NCBI RefSeq assembly: GCF_030034735.1
Contig: NZ_CP125370.1
Coordinates: forward strand, 3,782,001 to 3,846,000
From: Paenibacillus sp. RC334
GTDB taxonomy: Bacteria > Bacillota > Bacilli > Paenibacillales > Paenibacillaceae
Direction of reading: 5' to 3'
DNA: 64,000 nt
The position numbers and the translations under genes are program-made. The notes beneath the pieces are model-generated. The model was not told the origin of the DNA and did not search any database. It worked only from the letters and a program-made list of their open reading frames with translations. Below are positions 35,350 through 43,580 of the stretch, one piece after another; position 1 is the stretch's first letter, and each line of letters begins with the position of its first letter.

Positions 35350-35532
35350 AGACTCAAATCCCTCCAAAAGGCGAATTTCCCATCACAGAATATGGGAAGA
35401 AAATGAACCCTCACCTTGTAAGCGATGGGTGATTGGGGCATAGCTCATGTGCAGCATTTAAACAAGCTTTATGGGGAAGATCCATTTATGGAATCATTCA
35501 AAGTTAAAGAAGAGTTTGTCGAGACAAAATAA
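35350..35532 (+). pseudogene. HxlR-type regulator C-terminal remnant
   Basis: IPPKGEFPITEYGKKMNPHL is followed, after a frame change near 35420, by AMGDWGIAHVQHLNKLYGED and PFMESFKVKEEFVETK. This is the winged-helix wing and last helix of an HxlR-family regulator. The N-terminal DNA-binding part is gone. With the fragment at 35030 it marks 35.0-35.6 kb as a decayed region. Confidence 0.6.
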
Positions 35533-35546
35533 TCCCCAAATAAAAT

Positions 35547-35627
35547 AAAACCTCACAATATGAGCATTTAATCAATATTGCTCCTAATGAGAGGTTTTAA
35601 ACAATCAACTAGCGTATCCCGTTAGTT
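35547..35627 (-). repeat. Dispersed two-hairpin element, copy 3 (inverted)
   Basis: Read on the minus strand, an AACTAACG/CGCTAGTT palindrome with loop GGATA (35607-35627) is followed after 8 nt by an AAAACCTC/GAGGTTTT-type stem (35547-35598) with a T-rich end. It has the same order as the copies at 8645 and 13050. Confidence 0.65.
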
Positions 35628-35663
35628 GAGCCATAAATCATCGTTTATTATCACTTTGGGAAA

Positions 35664-36206
35664 CTAGATATCCTCTGACGGATTTATAATCGCCAGAACC
35701 TGATGATCCTCCCACTCTCCGTTGATCTTTACGTTGCTTCGAGAGATGCCTTCTTTGTGAAAGCCAGCCTTCTCAAGCACACGGATTGATCCTGGATTCC
35801 GAGGAGAGGCTTCCCCGACGATCCGATGAAACTTTAGCTCATCGAAAGCGTAGCGAACGACCTGCTTCACCGCCTCCGTCGTATAGCCCTTGCCGTTATA
35901 AGCTTGGTCTAGGCTGTATCCGATCATACAGCTCTGAAGCGGTCCCCTCACCACAAAAGATAGATCTATGCTACCTATAATCCGGTCGTCCTCCTTGTGG
36001 CATACCACGAAGGAATATCTCCGATCCTCCATCATGTCGGCCTTGCTCTTAATAATCTTCTGGAGTTGGTGCTCCTCTGTATAGTGCTCCTCTAGGTTGT
36101 TTGGCGAAAACTTATCAAAGAACTCCCGATTACGCTTGTACATTGCTGTCAATTCTGCGACGTCCGCCTCTTCAGAGAACCGGACGTATACTTGCTGCTC
36201 CGACAT
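35664..36206 (-). CDS. GNAT family N-acetyltransferase (RimJ/RimL-like)
   Basis: 180 residues from ATG 36206, preferred because AAGGATGG lies just upstream, overlapping the earlier ATG. The acetyl-CoA loop is visible as DQAYNGKGYTTEAVKQVV, with the preceding strand IGSIDLSFVVRG and the C-terminal signature RIVGEASPRNPGSIRVLEKA. Relatives acetylate ribosomal protein N-termini or small amines; the acceptor here is unknown. It is monocistronic. Confidence 0.85.
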   Translation of the reverse strand: MSEQQVYVRFSEEADVAELTAMYKRNREFFDKFSPNNLEEHYTEEHQLQKIIKSKADMMEDRRYSFVVCHKEDDRIIGSIDLSFVVRGPLQSCMIGYSLDQAYNGKGYTTEAVKQVVRYAFDELKFHRIVGEASPRNPGSIRVLEKAGFHKEGISRSNVKINGEWEDHQVLAIINPSEDI

Positions 36207-36443
36207 CTGCACCATCCTTCCAAACTATGATATTGAGAGAATTATATCACAGGATGAAGATTCGGAAATTGGTTTGATGAGCGGTGTATATCAGCATCAT
36301 TTTTTATTAAAAAATTTTATATTTGAATCAATTTCATAAATGATAAGCCAACGAAATGTATACTACATATAGACAAACTAAACCATTTTGATCTATATGT
36401 ACTCTTTATTAAAGCTACTGAGGGTATTATGAAATGGATTCAT

Positions 36444-37646
36444 TTAGATATGATATTGACTTTTAAATTCGAAAATCTCATCAACAGCTTGATGATACCC
36501 ACCTGATTTTTTAAAGGATTCCCTAATATTTGCGACAGAGTTCTTGAAAGATGAGAGACTTAACACATGATCTACGGCTTCACGTAGTTGATTTGCAGTC
36601 AAGCTTTGCATTTGTAATTGAATGCCTGCTCCGATATTGGCGACTTGCCCCGCAATGATCGGCTGATCCGCGCTTTGTGGGATAACAATTAGCGGAACTC
36701 CGTAATAGAGACCTTCATTGGTACTGTTCATTCCACCATGTGTAATAAATAATTTAGTGTATTGCAGTACATCAGTTTGTGGAACATAATTTTTTACGAT
36801 GAAGTTTTTAGGAATTTCCCCTAAATCAGAAATTCGGGTTTTATTCCCAATAGACATGACAATAGTATGATCCGTGTTCCCAAATGCCTCAAAACAAAGC
36901 TTATAGAAATCAATTGCTTGGTTAAAGACTGTACCCAGTGAAATGTAAATGGGTTTTTTTTCCTGGATTGCAGTTAAGTCGAAGTTTTCTTGAGTTAATC
37001 GTGAAGAGATGGATGGACCTACAAATTTATAAGTTTGGTCGAATGCTTCTACATAAGGCTGAAACTCCCTGGTTGTATAAACGATTGTAAGTGGTGCAGG
37101 ATTACAAAACACTTCGTAAGGAGAATGGATCTCCACATCATATTTTTCCTTCATCATTACCGTCAGGCTTTGAAATTTATCCATTATAGATTTAACTATT
37201 TCTGTAGGGACTTGTATAGAAAATTGTTCTAACATTTTATCGAATGATACTTTTGTCTGCGCAAAAGAAGTACAAGAGTTGATTGCAGGAAGCTTAAGAA
37301 TTTGAGCAAGTAAACGTCCACAACCAAACATGGAATCATGGATGATGTAATCAAAATGCTCTCCTTTGATCTGTTCAAGAACACTTGGTATGACTATATC
37401 TGCCGTAAGTAAAAGACCGTTGATTCTTTCGAGTAAATAATCTCTTCCACCTGAGATAAAGGCTTTTATAAATTTTTGATCGTCAAATGTTCGTACTGAA
37501 GCTCCTGTCTTCTCAATACGCTCCCGAGAAGCTTCTATAGAAAAGTACACTACCTCTTCTCCACGCGAAATAAGCTCTTGCACAACTCCAATAGTTGGAT
37601 TGATATGTCCCTCTGATCCACCATTAATAAATAAAACACGGGCCAT
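36444..37646 (-). CDS. Macrolide-family (MGT, GT1) UDP-glycosyltransferase
   Basis: 400 residues from ATG 37646 (CTAAGGAGTGGTAGAA site). The two Rossmann halves are clear: an N-terminal acceptor domain starting ARVLFINGGSEGHINPTIGV, and a C-terminal donor domain with IYISLGTVFN and FITHGGMNSTNEGLYYGVPL, the nucleotide-sugar-binding signature. YjiC/OleD-type enzymes glycosylate macrolides, flavonoids or lipids, giving self-resistance or detoxification. It stands alone; 36216-36443 and 37656-37887 contain no other gene that I can support. Confidence 0.88.
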   Translation of the reverse strand: MARVLFINGGSEGHINPTIGVVQELISRGEEVVYFSIEASRERIEKTGASVRTFDDQKFIKAFISGGRDYLLERINGLLLTADIVIPSVLEQIKGEHFDYIIHDSMFGCGRLLAQILKLPAINSCTSFAQTKVSFDKMLEQFSIQVPTEIVKSIMDKFQSLTVMMKEKYDVEIHSPYEVFCNPAPLTIVYTTREFQPYVEAFDQTYKFVGPSISSRLTQENFDLTAIQEKKPIYISLGTVFNQAIDFYKLCFEAFGNTDHTIVMSIGNKTRISDLGEIPKNFIVKNYVPQTDVLQYTKLFITHGGMNSTNEGLYYGVPLIVIPQSADQPIIAGQVANIGAGIQLQMQSLTANQLREAVDHVLSLSSFKNSVANIRESFKKSGGYHQAVDEIFEFKSQYHI

Positions 37647-37887
37647 TTCTACCACTCCTTAGGTATACTGTTCTCTAAATTGTGTAAGAGTAAGGGGCAC
37701 TGTCCCTACGATTGCTCGAATCAATTAATGGAATCAAGTTTATCATAGTACAATACTTGAAAATCTAGAGGAAAAGGCGAATCTGAGAACACTTCTGTTC
37801 CAGCAAAAGTCTGACTACTCACTTAAGAATATCACGACACATGATCCGGTATTTTTTGATTCTATGCAAGGAACATTGTAAAAACGT

Positions 37888-37929
37888 ACAAACAGTGCGC
37901 ACCGCATAGTTTCGGTACGCAATGTTTGT
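37888..37929. terminator. Terminator after the beta-helix protein gene
   Basis: ACAAACAGTGCGCACCG pairs with CGGTACGCAATGTTTGT in an imperfect stem 16 nt past the stop codon. Confidence 0.65.
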
Positions 37930-37944
37930 CATTAAATATAAGGC

Positions 37945-39477
37945 TTATTCGTAGGCGCCGATGTTCACAGCGGCTCCCTGTACTCTTGGTTTTCCGTCAA
38001 TATCCAGCGTTCCGATGATGGCACGGTCCGTGTCACCGGCATCGATTGCCGGAGACGAAGACTGAAGATGGAAATCGCCTCCTGCAGCATTCACAAATTT
38101 GGGGTCGATGAACAAGGAATGTGCATCGTTGCCGGTTCCCTTTTTATAAGCGGAGAAACCCGTGTATTCTTTATTTTTCCACGTCCAGTTGGCTTCCGAG
38201 CTGCCGCCCGGAGCGAAATATAAATTATAATCCACAACATTGCCGGAATTGTTGGTGTATTCATTGTAGATCAGCACATCCGTGGAGCTGGCCACGAAAA
38301 TATTGTTCTTGATCACGTTGTTTTGCGTATCGTACTGAACGAATAGCTGGCCGCTTCCGCCGCCAAGCGTATCGTTCTTGTACAGCGTGTTGTTCACGAT
38401 CTTGCAGTTAACCGTCGAGCCGCGCTCATCATCGTAACCGCCCATGGCGATGCCGGTCAGCCGGTTGTTATATATCACGTTGCTGCGGACCGTAATATTG
38501 CTGGTGGCTTTGCCGGCATGCTCGGAGGCAATTTCGATGCCGATGTCGTTGTTGTAGCTGTAGTTCTGCTCGATAATGCTGTCCTTGCCGCCATCCACAT
38601 AAATGCCGCCGGCCGAGTTGTCGTCTTTCTTGTAAGATAGGTTATTATTGGAAGAATTATTGTACACCCGGTTGCCCTTCACCAACCCGTTTCGCGCCTG
38701 ATCGTAAGCGGTATTCGGCGCGGTTCCCTCAAAGCCAATCAGATCGATCCCGATGTTGTCATTATTGTGAATGAGGTTGTCGGTCACCGCAAAACCATCC
38801 ACGTTGCCGTTTAAAACGAGCGATTCACTCGAACCCAGCACAAGATTGTAAAGCTCATTGCCGCTGATCGTAAGGTCGTGAATCGAAGCCGGAGCTTTCG
38901 TGCCATAAACAGCGATGCCGTGGGCGTCCCGGCCCAGCCGATCTTTGCCGGTCGGGGTGACCGTGTTTTTGATGTCATGGATTTTGTTGTTGGACAGATT
39001 AATGAAGCCGCCCGAACCGTGGACATAAATACCTACAGGCACCGCGTTCTTGGAAGCAGTGGTAAAATTGCGGATTTCAAACCCCTGAACGGTAACGTAA
39101 TCGACATCGGCCAGTTCGATCAGCCCTTGGATCCCGTTGACCGAAAGTCCGGTGCCGTCAATGGTGGCGGTCTCGGTCCCATAGTTGGTGAACACAATGG
39201 GACCCTGCGAAGCGGAGCCGGAGCGGGTAATCTTCAGCTTCTGATTGTACATGCCGCCCCGGACGTAAACCTTGCTGCCCGCAGGAGCCACGTCGGCCGC
39301 GTGCTGCAGCGTCTTCCACGGCGCGTCGCTCGTTCCGGCGTTGGAGTCGCTGCCGCTCGTGGCCACATAATATTCTGTACCGGCCGCGGAGACGGAGGGA
39401 GGCTGCACATTTCCGACCGCTAGACCAAGCCCCAAAACTATGGCTAATGCCAGAAAAATTTCCCCGAGTTTCTTCAT
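37945..39477 (-). CDS. Secreted right-handed beta-helix protein (pectate-lyase-like)
   Basis: 510 residues with a signal peptide (MKKLGEIFLALAIVLGLGLA, cleavage near VSAAG-TEYY). The opening TEYYVATSGSDSNAGTSDAP is typical of DUF1565/parallel beta-helix enzymes. Repeated helix turns follow (ITVRSNVIYNNRLTGIAMGG and similar) and the end PRVQGAAVNIGAYE is the usual last strand. Polysaccharide lyase family 9 pectate lyases have this layout, but I cannot confirm the catalytic residues. GC content is higher than in the flanks. A broken sugar kinase gene lies directly upstream. Confidence 0.8.
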   Translation of the reverse strand: MKKLGEIFLALAIVLGLGLAVGNVQPPSVSAAGTEYYVATSGSDSNAGTSDAPWKTLQHAADVAPAGSKVYVRGGMYNQKLKITRSGSASQGPIVFTNYGTETATIDGTGLSVNGIQGLIELADVDYVTVQGFEIRNFTTASKNAVPVGIYVHGSGGFINLSNNKIHDIKNTVTPTGKDRLGRDAHGIAVYGTKAPASIHDLTISGNELYNLVLGSSESLVLNGNVDGFAVTDNLIHNNDNIGIDLIGFEGTAPNTAYDQARNGLVKGNRVYNNSSNNNLSYKKDDNSAGGIYVDGGKDSIIEQNYSYNNDIGIEIASEHAGKATSNITVRSNVIYNNRLTGIAMGGYDDERGSTVNCKIVNNTLYKNDTLGGGSGQLFVQYDTQNNVIKNNIFVASSTDVLIYNEYTNNSGNVVDYNLYFAPGGSSEANWTWKNKEYTGFSAYKKGTGNDAHSLFIDPKFVNAAGGDFHLQSSSPAIDAGDTDRAIIGTLDIDGKPRVQGAAVNIGAYE

Positions 39478-39526
39478 AATTCTTCATCTCCCTTTGTTTA
39501 TTATTGTAAATTATACCACAAATCCA

Positions 39527-39690
39527 CTAAGCCTGTCCCGCTTGCAAACGGAGGACGGCCTCCACAGTCGGCAGACTCCCGGTGCCTCCGATGCCAAGGC
39601 GTCGACAGCGCCCCGCAGGCATTGGCGAATCGCAGCATTTCCTCGCTGCGCCGGCCTGCCTGCGATTTTCCCCTGGCCGCCGGTGATCTG
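39527..39690 (-). pseudogene. Remnant of a PfkB-type sugar kinase C-terminus
   Basis: The minus strand reads RSEEMLRFANACGALST and, after a frame change, GIGGTGSLPTVEAVLRLQAG ending QA at the stop 39527-39529. This is the usual C-terminal end of PfkB-family fructokinases or ketodeoxygluconokinases. No complete upstream part is present in 39690-39816. It is GC-rich like the adjacent beta-helix gene, so both may derive from one transferred pectin or sugar locus. Confidence 0.5.
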
Positions 39691-39816
39691 ATGCTCCATG
39701 CCGACCGATACCACCCTATGCTGACGGGTACCCTGGGACGGCGGTGTTGCCAAATCCTCGGCCTCACAATCATGACGGAACCCACTGGACACAAAGACTT
39801 TATTTTCTCAAGACAA

Positions 39817-39852
39817 ATAAAACACAGCCTACCTTAATCGGCAGACTGCGTA
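39817..39852 (-). terminator. Terminator of the molybdenum operon
   Basis: On the minus strand ACGCAGTCTGCC pairs with GGTAGGCTGTGT (with G-U pairs), followed by TTTATTT, 27 nt past the modB stop. Confidence 0.65.
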
Positions 39853-39878
39853 TGTCATGTTCCATACTCCATAGCGGG

Positions 39879-40544
39879 CTAATCCTTCACCAATCGGTTT
39901 GAAAGCATCAACATGATAAAAGAGAACAGAATGATGACGGCTACCCAGCTCCAGGAGAGTGTCATATTCCCGGCCTCGGATGCGGTGTAAATCGCCGTAG
40001 ACAGGGTTTGGGTCTGTTCGGGAATATTACCCGCAAGCATCAGCGTAGCGCCAAATTCTCCTAATCCCCGGGCAAATCCGAGAATGTATCCCGAGATGAG
40101 TGGGCGGTAGGCGAGAGGCATCGTAATGTAGCGAAATACTTGCCATTCGTTGGCGCCTTGTGCACGTGCAGCATGCTCTACCTCGGGATCGACGGCTTCA
40201 AAGCCTGCCTTGATCGTCCGATAAGCCAGTGGAAAAGCCACAATTACAGCAGCCACCACCGCAGCTCCCCACGTAAATACAATCGTCTGCTGGAACAGGC
40301 TTTCGAAGGCTGTTCCGATCCAGCTTTTCCTCCCCAGCAAGATAAGCAGAATAAAGCCAACGACTGTGGGAGGCAAAACAAGCGGAAGAAGTAAGAGCGT
40401 CTCGATCATGCTGATTCCCCTCCGCAGCTTGCAGTTCGCCATCATCCGAGCCACCACGGTAGCTAACAGAAATACAAAGATGCTGGCGGCGACTGCGACT
40501 TTGACGGATACGATAACCGGAGGAAGAAAAGCTGACCAATCCAA
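39879..40544 (-). CDS. modB: Molybdate ABC transporter permease ModB
   Basis: 221 residues with about five membrane helices and the permease signature EHAARAQGANEWQVFRYITM. It ends in LMLSNRLVKD. It forms the membrane channel for molybdate delivered by ModA, whose gene ends 27 nt upstream. No modC ATPase gene follows; a terminator does. The same modA-modB arrangement without modC occurs in Bacillus subtilis (yvgL-yvgM), so an ATPase from elsewhere is presumably used. Confidence 0.9.
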   Translation of the reverse strand: MDWSAFLPPVIVSVKVAVAASIFVFLLATVVARMMANCKLRRGISMIETLLLLPLVLPPTVVGFILLILLGRKSWIGTAFESLFQQTIVFTWGAAVVAAVIVAFPLAYRTIKAGFEAVDPEVEHAARAQGANEWQVFRYITMPLAYRPLISGYILGFARGLGEFGATLMLAGNIPEQTQTLSTAIYTASEAGNMTLSWSWVAVIILFSFIMLMLSNRLVKD

Positions 40545-40571
40545 CGGGACCCCCTCCTTTATATATAGATG

Positions 40572-41372
40572 CTATTTCCCTGTCTTTTCTGTAGGAGCTG
40601 AAAATCCGTCCTTACTGAATACGCTCATCGCTTCATCCGTACGCAGAAAATCGAGAAACTCACCAGCTTCCTTGCTGTGTTTCGTTGCTTTTACAATACC
40701 TTCCGGATAGAGAATCGGAGCATGCAATTCCTCAGGTACTTCCAGCGCAACGACTGCTTTATCGGATGATTTGGCATCCGTCAGGTAGACAAGTCCCGCA
40801 TCGGCGTTGCCTGTTTCCACATAGTTTAATACCTGTCTTACGTCCTTGGCGAATACCAGCTTAGGCTCCAGCTTGTCCCATAGTCCGGCCTTCGTCAGCG
40901 CTTCTTTGGAATACTGTCCAGCAGGAACGGTAGTTGGCTCCCCAACAGCTACTTTCAAGAAGGATGGGCTTGTCAGATCATGGAGTGTAATGCTTTTGGC
41001 CTTATCCTGCGGAACGACTACAACCAGTTTATTTTGGAGCAGTACGCTATCCTTTTCCACCAATGAAGCATCGGTCAATGCCTTCATTTGCTTCATACCT
41101 GCCGAAATAAATACGTCAGCGGGTGCGCCTTGCTCAATTTGTTTTTGCAATGTGCCGGATGAAGCATAGTTAAAGGTAAGTTTGATATCCGTATGCTGCT
41201 TTTCATACTGGTCCTTGAGTGTATTCAGACTATCTTGAAGGCTCGCTGCGGCAGATACGATGATCTCTGTTTTTGGCGCAGACTGTGTCGGCTGTACAGC
41301 AGCCGAAGACGAGCAACCAACCAGCACCCATGCCAACAATCCAACCAACGTGAATATGTACCCGAATTTCAT
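40572..41372 (-). CDS. modA: Molybdate-binding lipoprotein ModA
   Basis: About 266 residues from ATG 41372; TTG 41378, closer to the AGGGGAAG site, is an alternative start. The lipobox is WVLVGC. ModA features follow: VSAAASLQDSLNTLKDQYEK, NYASSGTLQKQIEQGAPADV and FISAGMKQMKALTD, with anion ligands expected in the SAAAS and SSGT loops, then VETGNADAGLVYLTDA. It captures molybdate (or tungstate) outside the membrane for ModB. It belongs to the moaA-modB operon. Confidence 0.93.
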   Translation of the reverse strand: MKFGYIFTLVGLLAWVLVGCSSSAAVQPTQSAPKTEIIVSAAASLQDSLNTLKDQYEKQHTDIKLTFNYASSGTLQKQIEQGAPADVFISAGMKQMKALTDASLVEKDSVLLQNKLVVVVPQDKAKSITLHDLTSPSFLKVAVGEPTTVPAGQYSKEALTKAGLWDKLEPKLVFAKDVRQVLNYVETGNADAGLVYLTDAKSSDKAVVALEVPEELHAPILYPEGIVKATKHSKEAGEFLDFLRTDEAMSVFSKDGFSAPTEKTGK

Positions 41373-41454
41373 TTTCAACTTACTCTTCCCCTGTCCTATA
41401 AATTCCGAAATGGGTATAACGATGTACACCTCATAACGGTTCAACTCTATTGGG

Positions 41455-42552
41455 TCAGCCCAAATATTTGTGAACAATAGATCTCGCCTCGGCGATGTCC
41501 TTCGTGCCATGGATCAGAACGCGTCCATCCTGAAATAGAACCAGCCGATGCGCTCCAATCACTACGGATACCAGATATGGATTATGCTCAACCTTGCCTC
41601 CCTGACGTGACAATAGACGCGCCGCTTCATTCAGATCGCGCACAGCACCGGAGGCCGGGCGGATTTGAACCGTATCACGTCCGCACAAAACAGCCGACTT
41701 GGATTGATGCTCCGATTGTAAAAAAGGATACACCGGATGCTCGCCACACGTTGGGCAGTCGGCTTTCTTCATCGCGCTGATCTGGATCGCCTGATGCTGA
41801 TTGTTCCACAGATCAAAGGAAATCAGCTTGCCTTGCAGCGCTGAGTCGTCCCCGGTGAGCAGCTTCAGTGCTTCGGCGCTTTGGTAGGCTGCCACCATCT
41901 GCACAGCTGGGCTAATCACACCCGCCGTGTCGCAGGTTGCGCCGCCAAGAGGTACGGTTCCGAGCAGGCAATGCAGGCACGGTGTCTGTCCCGGCACGAT
42001 GGTAAAGGTCGTCCCGTAGCTACCCACACAAGCCCCGTAAATCCAAGGAATTTGGTGCTTGACCGCGTAATCGTTAATGAGCAGACGTGTATCAAAGTTG
42101 TCAGTAGCATCTACGATGAGGTCCACACCTGCTGCAATATCGTCGATTTCTTCCAGCGATACGTCCCGAATTAGTGCACGAATGTCCACGTCTGAATTGA
42201 CTTGCTGCAATCGCTTCTGCGCTGCCACCGCCTTCGGCATATGATCACGAGCGTCCGCTTCATCATAGAGCTGTTGGCGTTGTAGATTACTCCAATCTAC
42301 ATAATCGCGATCCACCAGCGTCAGTCGTCCGATGCCCGCTCGCACCAGCATGTCCGCATTGGCGGTACCCAGTGCTCCAGCCCCAATGATAAGCACGTGC
42401 TTGCTGCGAATATTTTGCTGTCCTGCTGGCCCAATTTTCGTAAACAGCTCTTGTCTCGAATATCGGGCATGAGACGCCTGCGTCTGCGCTTCTGCATCGG
42501 CGTCCATGTTCTGATCCTTCTTCATTTCAGACATCGTTGATTTACGCCCCAT
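41455..42552 (-). CDS. moeB: Molybdopterin synthase adenylyltransferase (MoeB/ThiF family)
   Basis: 365 residues. A Gln/Asp-rich leader precedes the E1-like domain: RYSRQELFTKIGPAGQQNI, the nucleotide loop IGAGALGTANADMLVRAGIG, then DRDYVDWSNLQRQQLYDEAD, and zinc cysteines in CLHC and CPTCGEHP. A ~100-residue C-terminal extension is neither rhodanese nor obviously catalytic. The enzyme adenylates the C-terminal Gly-Gly of MoaD. Its start overlaps the end of the moaD/E fusion gene by 11 nt, implying translational coupling. ThiF-like activity on ThiS is an alternative, but the context favours MoeB. Confidence 0.88.
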   Translation of the reverse strand: MGRKSTMSEMKKDQNMDADAEAQTQASHARYSRQELFTKIGPAGQQNIRSKHVLIIGAGALGTANADMLVRAGIGRLTLVDRDYVDWSNLQRQQLYDEADARDHMPKAVAAQKRLQQVNSDVDIRALIRDVSLEEIDDIAAGVDLIVDATDNFDTRLLINDYAVKHQIPWIYGACVGSYGTTFTIVPGQTPCLHCLLGTVPLGGATCDTAGVISPAVQMVAAYQSAEALKLLTGDDSALQGKLISFDLWNNQHQAIQISAMKKADCPTCGEHPVYPFLQSEHQSKSAVLCGRDTVQIRPASGAVRDLNEAARLLSRQGGKVEHNPYLVSVVIGAHRLVLFQDGRVLIHGTKDIAEARSIVHKYLG

Positions 42553-43252
42553 TAGGGTTCCAACCTCCTAGCTGATGCCCCTTCCATTCCGAGCCGTCCT
42601 CCCACACTTCCTTTTTCCAGATCGGCACGATTTGCTTCAAGCGTTCAATCGCATGGCGGCTGGCTTCGTAGCAAGTATCGCGGTGTGCAGCAGAAACAGC
42701 AATCACAACGCTCGTCTCTCCAATCCTCACCGTACCAAGCCGATGTGTAATCGCCGTACGTGTAGACGGCCAACGCTCTGCAATCTCGTCACCAATCTGC
42801 TTCATCTTGTTCATCGCCATCGGGACATACGCCTCATATTCCAGCAACACAGTACGCTGACCTTGGGTATATTCCCGAGTCGTTCCATTAAAGGTCAGGG
42901 AAGCCCCATGGGATGGGTCCTGCACCTTCAAGGTCACCTCATCGGCATCAATCGGATCGTACGTGATCGCAAACAAGCCACATGGCGAAATGACCGTTTC
43001 CATCCCTGGTGCGGACTGAAGAAGCGTGATTGTATCTGAAGGATGTATTAGTTCCTCTGGAGAAGCCAGTTTTTTATTATTCGTAAAAAAAGAACCTTGC
43101 AGCTGTGAAGACGCTTCCGAATATTGCTCATTCAAGCTTTTTCGAATGTCTGCAATGGTCACCGTTTCCTGCGGTAACTCCAGCGTGATCACGGATTGAC
43201 CAAGCTGCTCTGCCATACCCGCGAATAATTGAATACGGTATTGCATAACCAT
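42542..43252 (-). CDS. moaE: MoaD-MoaE fusion protein (molybdopterin synthase)
   Basis: 236 residues. Residues 1-80 are a MoaD-like ubiquitin fold (YRIQLFAGMAEQLGQSVITL; ITLLQSAPG). Residues ~85-236 are MoaE, the large subunit (GASLTFNGTTREYTQGQRTV; HRLGTVRIGETSVVIAVSAA; PIWKKEVWEDGSEWKGHQ). The MoaD part lacks the C-terminal Gly-Gly needed as sulfur carrier, so it may be structural only. A separate complete MoaD is encoded just upstream. MoaE converts cyclic pyranopterin monophosphate to molybdopterin. Confidence 0.9.
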   Translation of the reverse strand: MVMQYRIQLFAGMAEQLGQSVITLELPQETVTIADIRKSLNEQYSEASSQLQGSFFTNNKKLASPEELIHPSDTITLLQSAPGMETVISPCGLFAITYDPIDADEVTLKVQDPSHGASLTFNGTTREYTQGQRTVLLEYEAYVPMAMNKMKQIGDEIAERWPSTRTAITHRLGTVRIGETSVVIAVSAAHRDTCYEASRHAIERLKQIVPIWKKEVWEDGSEWKGHQLGGWNPNGA

Positions 43253-43302
43253 TTGACCCCCTTTGCACCTATCCTATCGAACTCGCTTAGCCTATATCGA
43301 AT

Positions 43303-43551
43303 TTACCCTCCTGAAACCGGGGGAATGATCGCAATTTCGTCAGCTATACTCACCAGATCCTCCGGTGCGGCATAAGCCTGGTTTTTGGCAACAAAAGAAC
43401 CCCGCAACTGCGCGGCTACTTCTGGAAAGCGCTCGGATAGCAGGTCTTTTAACGCGGCAATGGTCATCGTTTCCTGATCGGTGGGTACTGTGATGATGGG
43501 CCCTCCCATCTGTTCCGCAAGACCGGCAAATACTTGAATATGATATTTCAT
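43303..43551 (-). CDS. moaD: Molybdopterin synthase sulfur carrier subunit MoaD
   Basis: 82 residues of beta-grasp fold (YHIQVFAGLAEQMGGPIITV) ending in IPPVSGG, with the C-terminal Gly-Gly that is adenylated by MoeB and then thiocarboxylated. It lies 29 nt downstream of fdhD and 50 nt upstream of the fusion gene. Its sequence is clearly related to the first 80 residues of the fusion, suggesting duplication. Confidence 0.93.
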   Translation of the reverse strand: MKYHIQVFAGLAEQMGGPIITVPTDQETMTIAALKDLLSERFPEVAAQLRGSFVAKNQAYAAPEDLVSIADEIAIIPPVSGG

Positions 43552-43580
43552 TTAAATGTTCACCCCCAGAAATGTTCACA

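Noticed and set aside
35410..35532. Independent small gene starting GVMGDWG-like near 35420
   Set aside because: The sequence continues an HxlR-type C-terminus in a shifted frame and has no ribosome site, so it is treated as one remnant.
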